Positions 47,201 to 57,151 of a stretch of 64,000 nt of DNA are shown here, one piece after another. A program made the translations under genes and the position numbers. The first letter of the stretch is position 1, and every line of letters starts with the position of its first letter. This DNA is from Parelaphostrongylus tenuis (taxonomy: Eukaryota; Nematoda; Chromadorea; Rhabditida; Metastrongylidae). The DNA lies in the NCBI GenBank assembly GCA_019055375.1, contig JAHQIW010000118.1:236203-300202 (forward strand), given 5' to 3'. The notes beneath the pieces are model-generated. The model made no database searches and was not told where the DNA came from. It saw only the letters and a list, made by a program, of their open reading frames with translations.

Positions 47201-50200
47201 CAACGGAATGTTTTTTTTCGTAAAAATACGTTTACAGAGGTTCACTCAGGCAATCTAATTTTTCATGGCAAGAAAGTTTATTTAGCATCAAACTCTATTA
47301 TGTAATACTAAAAAATCCGCTATGGAGGTGGAACATCGCACCTTGGAGCAAACCTGTTTTTTTGTTAGTAGAATGCATTATAAAAGTTTTGCAACCAATT
47401 AAGTTCAGTCTGCGAATCGGCATCTTTCAGGCTATCAACTGGGTAGAAAAACATTGCTCAAAAAGGAAGAAAAAGTGTCTTCTGGCAAACGAAAGTAAGT
47501 TTGCTTTTAAAAGATGTGATTATTTCATTGAATTATCGAATGGTTTTCGGCAGATAGACGTTTTCCTTACCAAAAAGCCATCTATAGGAGCCTCTTTTGT
47601 AATATTTCATTACCTAGTGTTAATAATGTAACCTCAGAACCTCATTAACAAGTAGATTTTTATTTCCATGGAAGCGCTTGATGATAGGAACCAGTCGCAG
47701 CCTGCCGCGAGCGCGGAGCACGCTATGTACCAAAAACGGTAAATATGGTCGTTAAGGAGGTAACTCTTTGAATCTCAAGTGTCACAAGTAAGTGCCATCG
47801 ATCGAGTCGTGAGCCTGGTGAGAGAAGAATACGAGGTTGAGATGGAAAAACGGGCATTTATTTGGTAAACTGAGGTTCTGAAGAGACTATGTCCTTATTA
47901 AAAAATGCAGTACCACAAAAGAGACTTTTCGGAAAGGCTTTTCTAGTATAATGGACGCTAAAATTTAGAAAATCTCGCGACAAGAAAACAGCGATAGTAA
48001 CAATTTTCCAGTTGCTATATAACATGTACTGCTCTTTTATTTTATATTGTCGTACTCATTCGATAGCTTGAGCCTCACCGAAATCGATACCAATTCATTT
48101 TGGGAAACGACCTTTTTATACAAAGCTTCTATAGTCCTTTAAGGACTAAACGGAACGTTTAGTACCGTGCTGCGACGTCAAATCTCATCCAGCTACTGTA
48201 ATGGAGGCGTCATGTCTTATGGGAAAGCAGGTGCAGACAGCTAGACATGCATGCACAGACATGCAAATGCCGCCTTCCGCGACTACCGTGCATGCGACGA
48301 CGCCTACCTCTTAATTCTGGTCCTTAATATTAACGAAAAAATTAAATAACAATTTTCTTTGAAGAGCGTTGTTTCAATTTCACAGCGTATTTTTGATGTT
48401 ATGTGTCTAAAACCTGATACTAAGCAAACTTTGTCGCTATGAAAAATACATTTGCATAAGAGACTTTTATGGATTAATTTCCAGTGAAAATAACGCTTAT
48501 GTCTAATTCTTGCTTTCTGGTGTGAAAGCCATGTAGTTGAAAAATAACGCATTCGAGCCTTTTTTCATATTTTTTCAATCATACTACGTGAATCTATATC
48601 GAATATTTTCTGCAATGAAAGATTGATTTACTGGACTTTTATAGAATGACTCCCTACTAAGTGATCGGAGTAAGCCATGATGGAGTTTGCATTCAACTAT
48701 TTGAGTACTTCGCAAAAAAGATGAAGCGGTAAATAAAGTTTGTATTGAGATATAGGCGAACAACATAAAAGTACTAGCTCATAATACATGTAACAAAGTC
48801 TCTCTTACAGCCATGTAAAAGCTCGAATTTCTGAAGTTTACTGTTTCATTGTTTTGTAATTATTTTGGCATGTTGCGACCAAGGAAGATTCTTTTAAAGT
48901 TTCTTTTGCCACATTGACTCATTTACTTACGACTACACTCCTTTGGTAGCGAAAAAAATCCTCAGTTCTGTTGCAAAACTACCATACTGTCAATACAATA
49001 AGCTACTTTCGGTGCGTGATCCTGCCGCTCGCCGCGTGAAAAATCATCGTGAGACTCAAGAGGTTGAGGCCTTATTTTCCTCTCAAAATTTTAAATTACT
49101 GTTTCTTATTTATTAGATTCCTAATTTTTTAGTATCACATTATTAAACGAAAGCCTACCGAGACCCATGGAACCGGCTATGAATATCAGTTTCGGAGAGT
49201 AGCAGTAGTTAGCTCCAATAATCCAGAGATAGCCAGTCAACAACGTGTTCACCGTAAGAGCCGCCATGTCGTTCACAGCTTTAAAAAAATATCTGCGCAC
49301 TTTTTGCCAACAGAATTTCACAACAACGATAGCATTAGATAAAGGGTAACAGAGAATTGACAATATTAATTAAGAGTACTAAGACGTCATCTTGAGCGAC
49401 TTGTTTAGTATTTAAGCTACAAACCTTACATGATAAGGATGCTGAGATGTGAGAAAAAACACGATTATCGAATGGATTGCAAATTTCCTATTACCTTTTC
49501 CAAGAGCTCGTGTGTCATGCACCACAAAATTTGGTACCATCGCTTATCCTTCCTTTCAGTCAAGTTTGATTATATCGGTGTTATGAGCGACCTCTCATCA
49601 ACAAAAACAGTCCAATTAGTTCAAGTTGGCATTTTCAAACCACTTAAGCTGAGACTGCATCCAGTCATTATGTTTCAACTCTTGGATTAGGTGTAGATAT
49701 TGTCAGCACTGATTTTGATCTCGACCTCATCTTGAGTAGGTTTAATGTCAGTTTGTTCTTCGCAGATAAATCCACTAACGGATAATTACAGGTTCTACCG
49801 ATCATTGTCATAACATGGTTCATAGAAAGTCACAGAAAGGACCTCGGTGTTGTAGTGCAAAGCGCATCCCACCGAATTAGGTGAAGGTAGTTTAAGCTCA
49901 TCCTATGTACACCAGACTTCAGTTTTTCGTATCTCAGTTCCCTGTGTCTCAGTTTTCATTTACTCCATCGCTTTTCTCATCAAAAAAGTACGATGTAATG
50001 ATCTATGGCTGGAAGAAAGTGAAAGCAAAGGCATGGGTTGGAGTAGTAGACAGCACATGGAACTCGTAAGATGACCGTAGGCTCTAGTCCCAATTGATGT
50101 GTCAATTTATGCTAAATCTCATCATCCTCGTGAGTTTTTCTACATCGTACCCTGCCATAAGAGTATAAAAAGCACACGTGATTAATGAGGGAAATGGTTG

Positions 50201-53200
50201 GCTTAGGATACATATTGAACGAAGCGGTGGTAATAGGAACCATTCTAAAGAATATGTTCCTTTCTGCAGTAAATAAAAGAATAAAGTCCTCTCACTCCGT
50301 ATAATTCTTCAAAAAATCAAATGCCTTCAATGAAACTAATGGTAATGTTTGACTTGAGCTGCAAGCTTCTTTATTGATCTAGCTAGTAGACAAGATCGAT
50401 AACTGGAATCTTGTGGCTCTGGCTTTGGAGTCTTCGTTTCCTTCAGAGTTGGTGATTCGAATTGATTGTTCACAGTCACTCCTCCTCGTTTGAAATATTG
50501 CTAAGCTGGAAGCTTTGATGACTAAATAATCTGTTTTTTTTGTGCCTTTTTTGGGTTCGCTCTATTTATGATGCTAGTGATGAATTACTTTACTTATTAC
50601 GATAATAAGCATGAGCTGAAGTATAGAGCTCTTTACTTCTTCGACAAAAAGCATTTATGCATTTATTGAGACGGACAAAAGGTGTACCAGCTCTTACCTT
50701 GAGCATTAATTCGCCTTCAAGGGCTAATATTTTTCTCTTAACAACTGATACATAAAAAATAATGGATCTCAGCGGAGTTTTTGAGTGGTATATCCGTAAA
50801 AATGTAAGTAGTGTTCAAAGATGATATGAGTCCTTTCTTCTCACGTTGATATTGGTCGAGTTGTACGTAACACAATCGTTCTCGAACAGCCCTTTTTAAT
50901 CGTGTCATCCATTGATAAAATTATAGGAGAACAGTCGTGCAACGCATTGAAAGCAGAGTAAGGTTTTCGACATTTTTTAAATTCTCGCTCACTCAAACGC
51001 TCAGAGGTAACAATAATAGAGTGGTTTGCGTTCTTCGGTTTCAGTTGAGTTGATTGACCAACTGTTAATTTTCCTCTGCCCCTGATTTCATCTACACTCA
51101 TTCAAAGTTGAGTTTTTCAGAGAATCAAAATTTTTGCCAACCTTTTTTTTCACGGCAGGGTACGATGCGAGATACAGCCACAGGGATGATGAAATAACAG
51201 AGAGTTCTAAGAATTTCTGTTGAGCCCCCAGGAATCCGCCATTACCCTTGTTAATGTGGGCGATAGAATGTGAACCCTAAGCAAGGGTGATGAACAGTAT
51301 TTCATGTGGTGCGATCACAACGGAGACTTCAGCTTTTCAGCAAATGTACTGAATCTGACTTTCTCATTGCTTAGCTGCTTGAGAGAGACAACCATCTCAA
51401 AACAAGCACAAGCACAAGCACAAGCACAATCACTGTGTGTTGTGAGTGGAAAAAAATATTCGTGCTTCATTGTAAAGACTTGTAGATTCCAACGAAAACT
51501 TGGCTGCCTATTCAAAAAGTCTACTCAAAGTTCAAATGCAAATTTATTGCCGACATTCTACGGAAATAGTGACGGTCTCACGAATGGTTTGATTTCCTCC
51601 ACCATATGTGCTTATTCTTAACAAAATCTTTGTGCTTTCTACCTCTCATTTCTATTTAATCAAGTATTTCTACTTTTCCTTTTAGATTATTTCTTTTTTT
51701 CTTTCTTTAATTATAAAAAAGACGTGCTCATATCACTTATTACCTAGAGTAATCATTATTTTGTAGCAAGACAGACGACGTTGTGGTTTTCGAATCATAA
51801 CACTCATCACAATGAAGTAGACGATCTGAAATTATCAGAATTGTAAACTCATCGTGCGAATAAATAAAAGTAGGAGATGTTTTTAATGACAGAAATTTTC
51901 TCTCCATAGGAACACATCTGAGAGTGATATAGTTGCTTTTTGCATCTTTGCGCTTTCCAATTTTCTTACAATGTGCAAAATCCTGCATTATACCGTTCAT
52001 TTCGATTGTTTTGTAAAGAGCGCGCTCAAATCGCAATATAATTGATAAGAATTTTTTGAGCCCTGATGTGGTCTGTATGGGCACTTATAGAGTCCATCGC
52101 ACATGTTTCAGTCTTGGCAGCCTGTCAGTTAGGCAGTACCATTCGTCTTAGCAATCCTCTCAGGGCCCCTACATCCTTCTATAGAGAGTAGGCGACGAAA
52201 AACGATTTACACGTGCCGCTAAGTGAAACAAATCACTAGATCGGCAGTATTTTACATTCGATTGCTCTTGGCTTGACGGTACGTGTGAATAGCACGTCTG
52301 CTCCTTCTCTATGTAAAGGGTTGGGGTCCCAAGAGGATTGGTCAAGAAGAATGGTACTGCCTGATGACGAAGCTGCCAAGGCCAAAATACGTGTATGGGG
52401 CTCTGAAAGTTCTCATAACACACCAACGTGTATGGCTCAAAAAATGTTTGTCAAGTGTCACTTCTTCCATTTCCCATTTTCCCTTCGCCTCCGATATTCT
52501 TAAAATTCTATCTATTGTTTCTCATGAGCTTTGTCTCCTCTGAACTTCTAACTTCAGTTTTATTCCATTAGCTCTCCCGTTGAGCTCATCAGTTATCTTT
52601 CCCGAGGGCGATAGTACCGTAGGCCAACAAAGGATCAACCACCTTTTTTCCCTAATGCGTATGCTTCCTTTATTATCAATGAGAACTACTTGTTTTTTTT
52701 CGGGTTTCAAAAAAAGTCGATCTTCGAATTAGAACTCCATATTCATATCACACCAACAAGTTTGGCGAAATGGTATTTTATTCTATACTCTTTTCTTCCA
52801 AGAATGATAATGTGTTAAAGAAAAGCGGTCGATTGGAATTTTCTATGCGGAAGCGATCGTTTAGAATGCCGAAAAATAGTCATAAAGTGGCATTCGTTCT
52901 GACCACTAAAAACTTTTGTATACTGACGAATACTGAAACCGCAGACAGGAAGCACCCTTAACATATTTATATGACTGTTCGTGGCTATTAGATGCTTCAA
53001 GCGTTTCGAAATCACGTTTGCTTCCTCTGTCACGTTTCTTTCGAAGATTCTAACCGCATGCAATGAAATTATCTTCTCGAAGGGCTTTTATAGCACTTTA
53101 GACACGAAAATCATAATATTACAGCTGAAGATATAATCTCAATCTTACTTCCTGGACAAACCGACGGCTTGTTTGGACCTGTTGGGCACTTTAAACCTGT

Positions 53201-56200
53201 AAGAATCTTACCAGAGAATCATACAAACACCTTAGATCTTCTAATTCTTTGCATCTCGATGAAAAGTGGCGGGGTGAGCTGACCGGTCTTTGAACTCAAG
53301 GGACTCGCCTGTGATGACGAACAAATAATTGGATAGCAACGTCTAATCATAACATCAGAGCTAGTTTTTTTCTAATTTATAAGTCATTTGCTCTACATTC
53401 TTAAGTCTGACATGTTGATCATATTCATCTTCATCACAAGCAGTCTTCAACCAGTGATATTTCAATGTAGGTTGCTAGTTTCTGACTACTTTTTGCAGGC
53501 ACTGTTAAAATTCTCAAAATTCGCTTGCTCTTAACTGAACCGCTCATATGTTATTATTTTCTAATATTCCGCGTATAATAAGTTGCATACAGTTTTCGAG
53601 ATCTGATTCTCTGAAATTAGTTTATAGACATTTGTACCTGCGACAGGCAAGGAGTTGAAAAAAACGAAGTAAACAAGCCAATTTCATCTATTGAGTCTAT
53701 GAATTCGATATTGATGTAAATCTATTTTGCTGCCACTATTGAGTGAACTGTTTGATCTTTTACTATAGACCTTTTCCAATTCTCAGTTCACTCTTCAGTA
53801 TTCAAAAATTACATCGAGAAATCAAAGTGTTGGGCGATAGTGTAGACAGAAATTGAGAGATACGTTATACCGTGATCACCTTCAATAATCCTGTAACTAA
53901 CTGCGCTACTACTATAAGCTTAACTGCGCCATGCGTAAGAGTGTTGTGCGAAATGGGCGTCAGTATTGTGAACGCATAGAGCACGCGATCCGGAAAGACG
54001 GGAGGGTTCTAGTCCCGCCTGAAGCGAAAGTTTTGCACATCACTCTACATCACTGGGTATATTTGAAACATCATACCATCGCTACAAAGCTGTCAAACAA
54101 GAAAGAATTCGATAAGATCATTAATCTTGTAACTGTTATTACCCTGTTGTGTTGTTGTTTCGCGAGCCCTAATTTTATCAGAAAGACATTGTAAAGATAA
54201 AAAGAAGATAAGAGCTCACCTCAGCCATAACTCCATAGACTAAAAATGATATCCCGAGATAAACATTCACATATCCAGTTTTTCTGTCCGAGTCCCTGTA
54301 AAAGTAAACAATATGTTATCGGCGTAATAATTTGAACCATCGATTTTCTTGAAACGCTGGGCGTTTCGACGACTTCTTCTTCCTTAGAACATGATCAACC
54401 ACTACATTAGCGAGGCTACTGCTCTTTCATCAACTTTTTCTGCGATATAAGGTTTCGAAGCCGTGAGCAATCTCAGTCGTCAACGAGTTTGGTCTGACGG
54501 GCACATACGGCATTGCATCCAGGTAAACCTCCATAATTTCTTTCGCAATTTGACTCTTTTGTATAACAAAGAAATCAATAGTATAATTACCAAAGAGGGA
54601 CGTCTGGCGCAGTGGTGAGAGGTGCTTTGTGACACGCATGGTCACCACTTGACGGTCGATGGTCTTGATTTCGCGCTCAAGACTCATCAAGTCTTCCATC
54701 ATTCCACGGTTGGTGAATTGATACCAGACTTGTCTGATAGGACAGCAGCACTGATTTGATATATTCTTAGGCTACCACGAATTATTGTAAAGGCCAGATA
54801 TGCATTCGATCACCTCAAATAAATGTAGATATAGAATACGAATGCATGGCGCATCCCCTGGAGACTGATTGACGTCACGAGCTTTATTTTGTTCCTCAAA
54901 ACCATCTTGGAAATGGAGAAGGGGAGGATTGGAGGACGCCGTGGTTGAGTGGTTGCAATGCCCATCGTGGACGTCATTCAAGAAGAAGACGGAAAACGAA
55001 TCGAATGCTAAAAGTACTATGATCCGCACAACAAAATTTGTGTTAATGGGTCGTGTAAATAAATGTAAAATAATAAAGCTATCCTGATCAGTTTAAGTAT
55101 GAGAACTTAGCTGTTTAGCTGGCGCGAGGTTGGTAGACGACGTTGGTGTTGCGTTGTTGATTGCTGTTGCGTCCACTTACATACGTCCAGGCTCTGAAGA
55201 AGGCGGTGTGGCCAAAACGTCAGCCAGCTTTCCGTACAGCGATCTACTAACAGCAATCAACAACGACTACACCAACGTCGCCCACCAACCTTGCGCCAAC
55301 TAAACAGCTAAGTTTCCGTACTTAATTAGTAATTAACTGTGATTCCGAGGTTAATAGAAAGTCGATCTCTCGATCTTGACCAATGATTTGCAGCCATTTT
55401 CCTAAACGAAGGTTAGATGCTTTCCTCACAAAAAGAATGAGGCTGGCGGACGAAGAAGTCGTAAGGTCGCTTCCAAGCTGTTTGATGTCTTTCAATCTTT
55501 TTTTTCACCGCAGACAGATGCCCAGTTTCTCCAAAGGTGGCGAGGCGAGTTTTGCAAAGCAACGTCGAGCCTTATTTCGTAGAAAGGCATTATTGAGTCG
55601 TTGCGGACGCTTCTCTCGCACTTCTGCGGCTAACCTCCAGAATTGTTCTCCGTAGGCGTTGGCACTGATTATCTGCTTGTTGTGGAGCAGTTTCCAAACA
55701 GCAAGCCATTCTTTATCCAAAAAACAGAGAGCGTCTCAGTATGGAACTTGGACTTTGGTTGAGCTGACGAGTTTCTGGCTGCGAAATAGCTAGCAGGCAT
55801 GGTGCGTGTTTTTCTGTAGTAGACCCAGAGCTCGTCTTTAGCAATGAGCGACTTAAGAAAGTCCTGCATGTGCGGTTGCCAGCAGGAAACTTTCGCAGAT
55901 GTTTGCGGGTGCAGCGCCGTTGTGGTCAGTCATTGCATGAGGTGTACATCGAGACATCACTTTACGGTAGCCTATTCCATTCAGATAACGAGCTGTGGTG
56001 CTACGGCTGTATCTAAGTGCTGCTCTGATTCTTATACTACCATCCGAGTGCACTTCCAGTTTTTCGGCTTAGAGCGTCTTCGTCAAAGGTGATTGGTCCG
56101 CCACATTGAGGTTTGCTATGACAGCTCTTTTGCCCTTCGTCCGAGCTCTCGAAATAGTGGCTAAGGAGCCGATCAGTAGTCGCACCTGGCCCAAGACAGT

Positions 56201-57151
56201 GTTGATCCGTTTCTCAGGCTAGTCTCCAACTTATATTCGTGAAGTAATCAAAAAGATTGGCACTGGTCCATTTTGATTCTCAATCAATAAGTCACTGAAC
56301 TCTCGTCCTCTCACAATCGTCCTGAGTAAAGCTGCTAGAACATTCTCCAACATACCACACCCTTTTGGCAATAACCTGCTTTGGAACAAAAAAAAAAACT
56401 GAGTAAAATCAGCAGTGTCAGAGAATTTGAAGGCAACACTTTAATAAAATCCACAAAAAATCTTACTTTGACGCTTTTTTAGCAGCTTCGTGATGAATTG
56501 TGATGATTTTGTATTTCTAGGAATGCTGAGTTGTTGCATGGAAAGTGACACAGCAGGGCCTCAGGTAGTGTAGTGCCAACAGGTTCTCTGGTAAAGATGA
56601 AAGGCGGCTGCTAAGCCCAACTGCGGTCCAGAGTTTTGTTTACTCACTCCTTGGTTATTCATATAATTCGGTTGGTTAGCATAGTATCAATGAAAACTAT
56701 TTCCGAATGAAAGATACTTTACGAGGAAAAATTCACCGACTGTTTCGTAAGGTGTGAGATACTCTTTCAACCAATGATATAACGTCTAAATTGACCCAGA
56801 TCAAAGAGATTAGCGCTTCGAATATTTGAGGGGATTATTACCGTCGCAGGAATTGCAATATTGGGATAATCTAGTTGCCAAGTAACAAATCAGCTGAGAA
56901 CGTTGAAGCAATATGTGAGGAGAAAACAGCAGGGTATGTAGGCTTCTGTTACTTCGTATTAAGTTAGATAGCATGAAGTTTTGATTGGGGCAAAAAACAA
57001 CATATAAGATTGAGACTTGAAGGAACAGTATCGATTAGAAATCTCTGGATGTACATACAAGAATAAGGAAGAGGAAAGTAAAAATCACGTACTTGCATTC
57101 ATAGTTTGGTATACTCTCAACGTCACCGTAAGCTCGTATCAACCATTCCAT
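38297..57151 (-). CDS. srt: Srt-class serpentine chemoreceptor (7TM GPCR), complete
   Basis: Nine exons: 57151-57093, 54295-54220, 51825-51744, 49278-49159, 44879-44794, 43769-43620, 39433-39302, 38734-38605 and 38481-38297. All junctions are GT-AG and phases match throughout, giving 339 residues with no stop. The start is MEWLIRAYGDVESIP. Diagnostic Srt signatures are GYVNVYLGISFLVYGV (TM1), SCYKIM then VNDMAALTVN (TM2), GANYCYSP before TM3, LLLAINRLLE (TM3 end), FGNYRTYMVLVLP (TM4), YTPPVLFNS (loop), NNPHT-like YHNYPHTANN (TM5), QKSFFIQSSLICM (TM6), and GHMGWQLGHG followed by PPFVYLLLNRTI (TM7). The basic tail ends LFLRVD. Family members are candidate chemosensory receptors in ciliated neurons; the ligand is unknown. 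The exon 5 donor (ACG then GTTCTT) is weak. Introns range from 123 bp to about 4.3 kb and hold many repeats. The predicted protein shows no decay. Confidence 0.93.
39105..39152 (-). ncRNA. hammerhead-like motif, left arm
   Basis: The minus strand has TTGATTA (core changed at C3 and G8), a perfect stem II GTCC-CAATA-GGAC, GAAA, a mostly paired stem III AGGC/ACCT, then GTA and TAGCAC. Stem II and its loop resemble classic animal hammerheads such as those of schistosome satellites. Confidence 0.5.
39152..39199 (+). ncRNA. hammerhead-like motif, right arm, intact core
   Basis: The plus strand has GTGCTA, then a complete core CTGATGA, stem II ATCC-CAATA-GAAC (two mismatches), GAAA, a self-complementary stem III ACAGGC/GCCTGT, the cleavage trinucleotide GTA, and TATCAC, which pairs with GTGCTA at five of six positions. 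Core and stem III are intact; stem II is damaged. Confidence 0.6.
39845..39930 (+). repeat. tRNA-like fragment
   Basis: GGTGCAGTGGCCGAGTGGTTGTAATG resembles the 5' half of a Leu/Ser-type tRNA with an A box. A similar start (GCCGTGGTTGAGTGGTTGCAATG) is at 54940. No T-arm follows, so it is a SINE head or tRNA fragment in srt intron 6. Confidence 0.4.
40749..40783 (-). ncRNA. Penelope-type hammerhead-like motif (left terminal repeat)
   Basis: The minus strand has GGCT, CTGAAGA, AGGC-GAACT-GCC, GAAAC, TTC, AGCT. Core CUGANGA and GAAA are complete, and stem I GGCT/AGCT pairs with one wobble. The two-base stem III is disrupted because the expected GTC reads TTC. Confidence 0.5.
41796..41830 (+). 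ncRNA. Penelope-type hammerhead-like motif (right terminal repeat)
   Basis: The plus strand has GGCT, CTGAAGT (A9 changed), AGGT-CAACT-GCC, GAAAC, GTA, AGCT. It is the inverted counterpart of 40749-40783. Stem I and the minimal stem III are kept, with one core base altered. Confidence 0.5.
42150..42240 (+). repeat. repeat shared with 54965-55060
   Basis: ACGAATCGAAAGCTAAAAGTACT and flanks recur at 54.99 kb in the same orientation. At 54.94 kb it is preceded by a tRNA-like head; here only the tail is visible. It is probably the 3' part of another SINE. Confidence 0.55.
42860..43619. other. srt intron 6, remaining part
   Basis: No gene seen. A short plus-strand frame at 43138-43386 is within chance expectation. 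Confidence 0.5.
44880..48160. other. srt intron 4, no other gene
   Basis: AT-rich intronic DNA. Short frames on both strands have no splice-bounded or domain support. Confidence 0.5.
48165..48268 (-). repeat. inverted copy of the mariner 3' region
   Basis: On the minus strand the words TTTGCATGTCTGTGCATGC, TTTCCCATAAGACATGACGCC and ACAGTAGCTGGATGAGATTTGACG match 18555-18668 next to the transposase remnant at 17.6-18.8 kb. No transposase coding is present here, so it is a solo fragment or derived short element in srt intron 4. Confidence 0.65.
49280..51740. other. srt intron 3, no other gene
   Basis: No additional gene or recognised element apart from the hexanucleotide tract at 51400-51427. 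ATGAATCTTC-type short frames are chance. Confidence 0.5.
51400..51427. repeat. (CACAAG)n hexanucleotide tract
   Basis: About four and a half tandem copies of a six-base unit. It lies in srt intron 3. Confidence 0.9.
52075..52450. mobile_element. inverted pair of the hammerhead-bearing repeat
   Basis: Reverse copy 52075-52200 and forward copy 52300-52450 share GAATGGTACTGCCT upstream of the ribozyme position and a GGCTCAAAA end. Between them 52185-52285 (minus) matches the body at 60524-60590 (CCAAGAGCAATCGA and following). Both ribozyme cores are decayed. It lies in srt intron 2 close to exon 3. Confidence 0.6.
52460..53925. other. srt intron 2, no other gene
   Basis: No further gene or element was recognised in this part of the intron. 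Confidence 0.45.
53935..54066 (+). mobile_element. tRNA-like SINE (family 1)
   Basis: GGCGTCAGTATTGTGAACGCATAGAGCACGCG and GGTTCTAGTCCCGCCTGAAGC match 14008-14080, followed by the shared tail GCGAAAGTTTTGCACATC. It lies near the 3' edge of srt exon 2 on the opposite strand. Confidence 0.65.
54596..54870 (+). mobile_element. tRNA-derived SINE (family 2)
   Basis: TCTGGCGCAGTGGTGAGAGGTGC is an A-box head, and the body (TTGGTGAATTGATACCAGACTTGTC, CCAGATATGCATTCGATCACCTC) matches 5440-5725. It lies in srt intron 1. Confidence 0.75.
54936..55080 (+). mobile_element. SINE with Leu/Ser-tRNA-like head
   Basis: GACGCCGTGGTTGAGTGGTTGCAATG is the tRNA-like start, followed by the tail GAATCGAATGCTAAAAGTACT that recurs at 42.17 kb and an AT-rich end. 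It lies in srt intron 1. Confidence 0.5.
55104..55314. mobile_element. foldback element with hammerhead motif in its loop
   Basis: Arms 55104-55172 and 55246-55314 (about 70 bp) are near-perfect inverted repeats (AACTTAGCTGTTTAG facing CTAAACAGCTAAGTT; GACGTTGGTGT facing ACACCAACGTC). The 73-bp loop contains a Penelope-type hammerhead-like motif. No coding is present. It lies in srt intron 1. Confidence 0.8.
55190..55225 (+). ncRNA. Penelope-type hammerhead-like motif in a foldback loop
   Basis: The plus strand has GGCT, CTGAAGA, AGGC-GGTGTG-GCC, AAAAC, GTC, AGCC. Stem I GGCT/AGCC is perfect, stem II has three pairs and the CUGANGA box is complete. The first G of GAAA is replaced by A, which should reduce or abolish cleavage. 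Confidence 0.5.
55385..56250 (-). pseudogene. mariner transposase, degenerate
   Basis: Minus-strand pieces in order: GGPITFDEDAL (about 56100-56070), helix-turn-helix end YLNGIGYRKVMSRCTPHAMT (about 55985-55925), LLATAHAGLS joined to LIAKDELWVYYRKTRTMPA (about 55885-55800, containing the first catalytic Asp), SVFWIKNGLLF, then ISANAYGEQFWRLAAEVREK (about 55665-55605), and LASPPLEKLGI (about 55540-55510). Where mariners have the second catalytic Asp (HDNARPH-type), the frame reads RNKARRC, so that residue is lost. Frames are shifted between segments. It lies in srt intron 1. Confidence 0.8.
56260..57090. other. srt intron 1, remaining part
   Basis: No further gene or element was recognised. 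Confidence 0.45.

Noticed and set aside
51400..51427. CRISPR or other array from the CACAAG repeats
   Set aside because: Uninterrupted six-base tandem without spacers, in a eukaryotic intron: a simple microsatellite.
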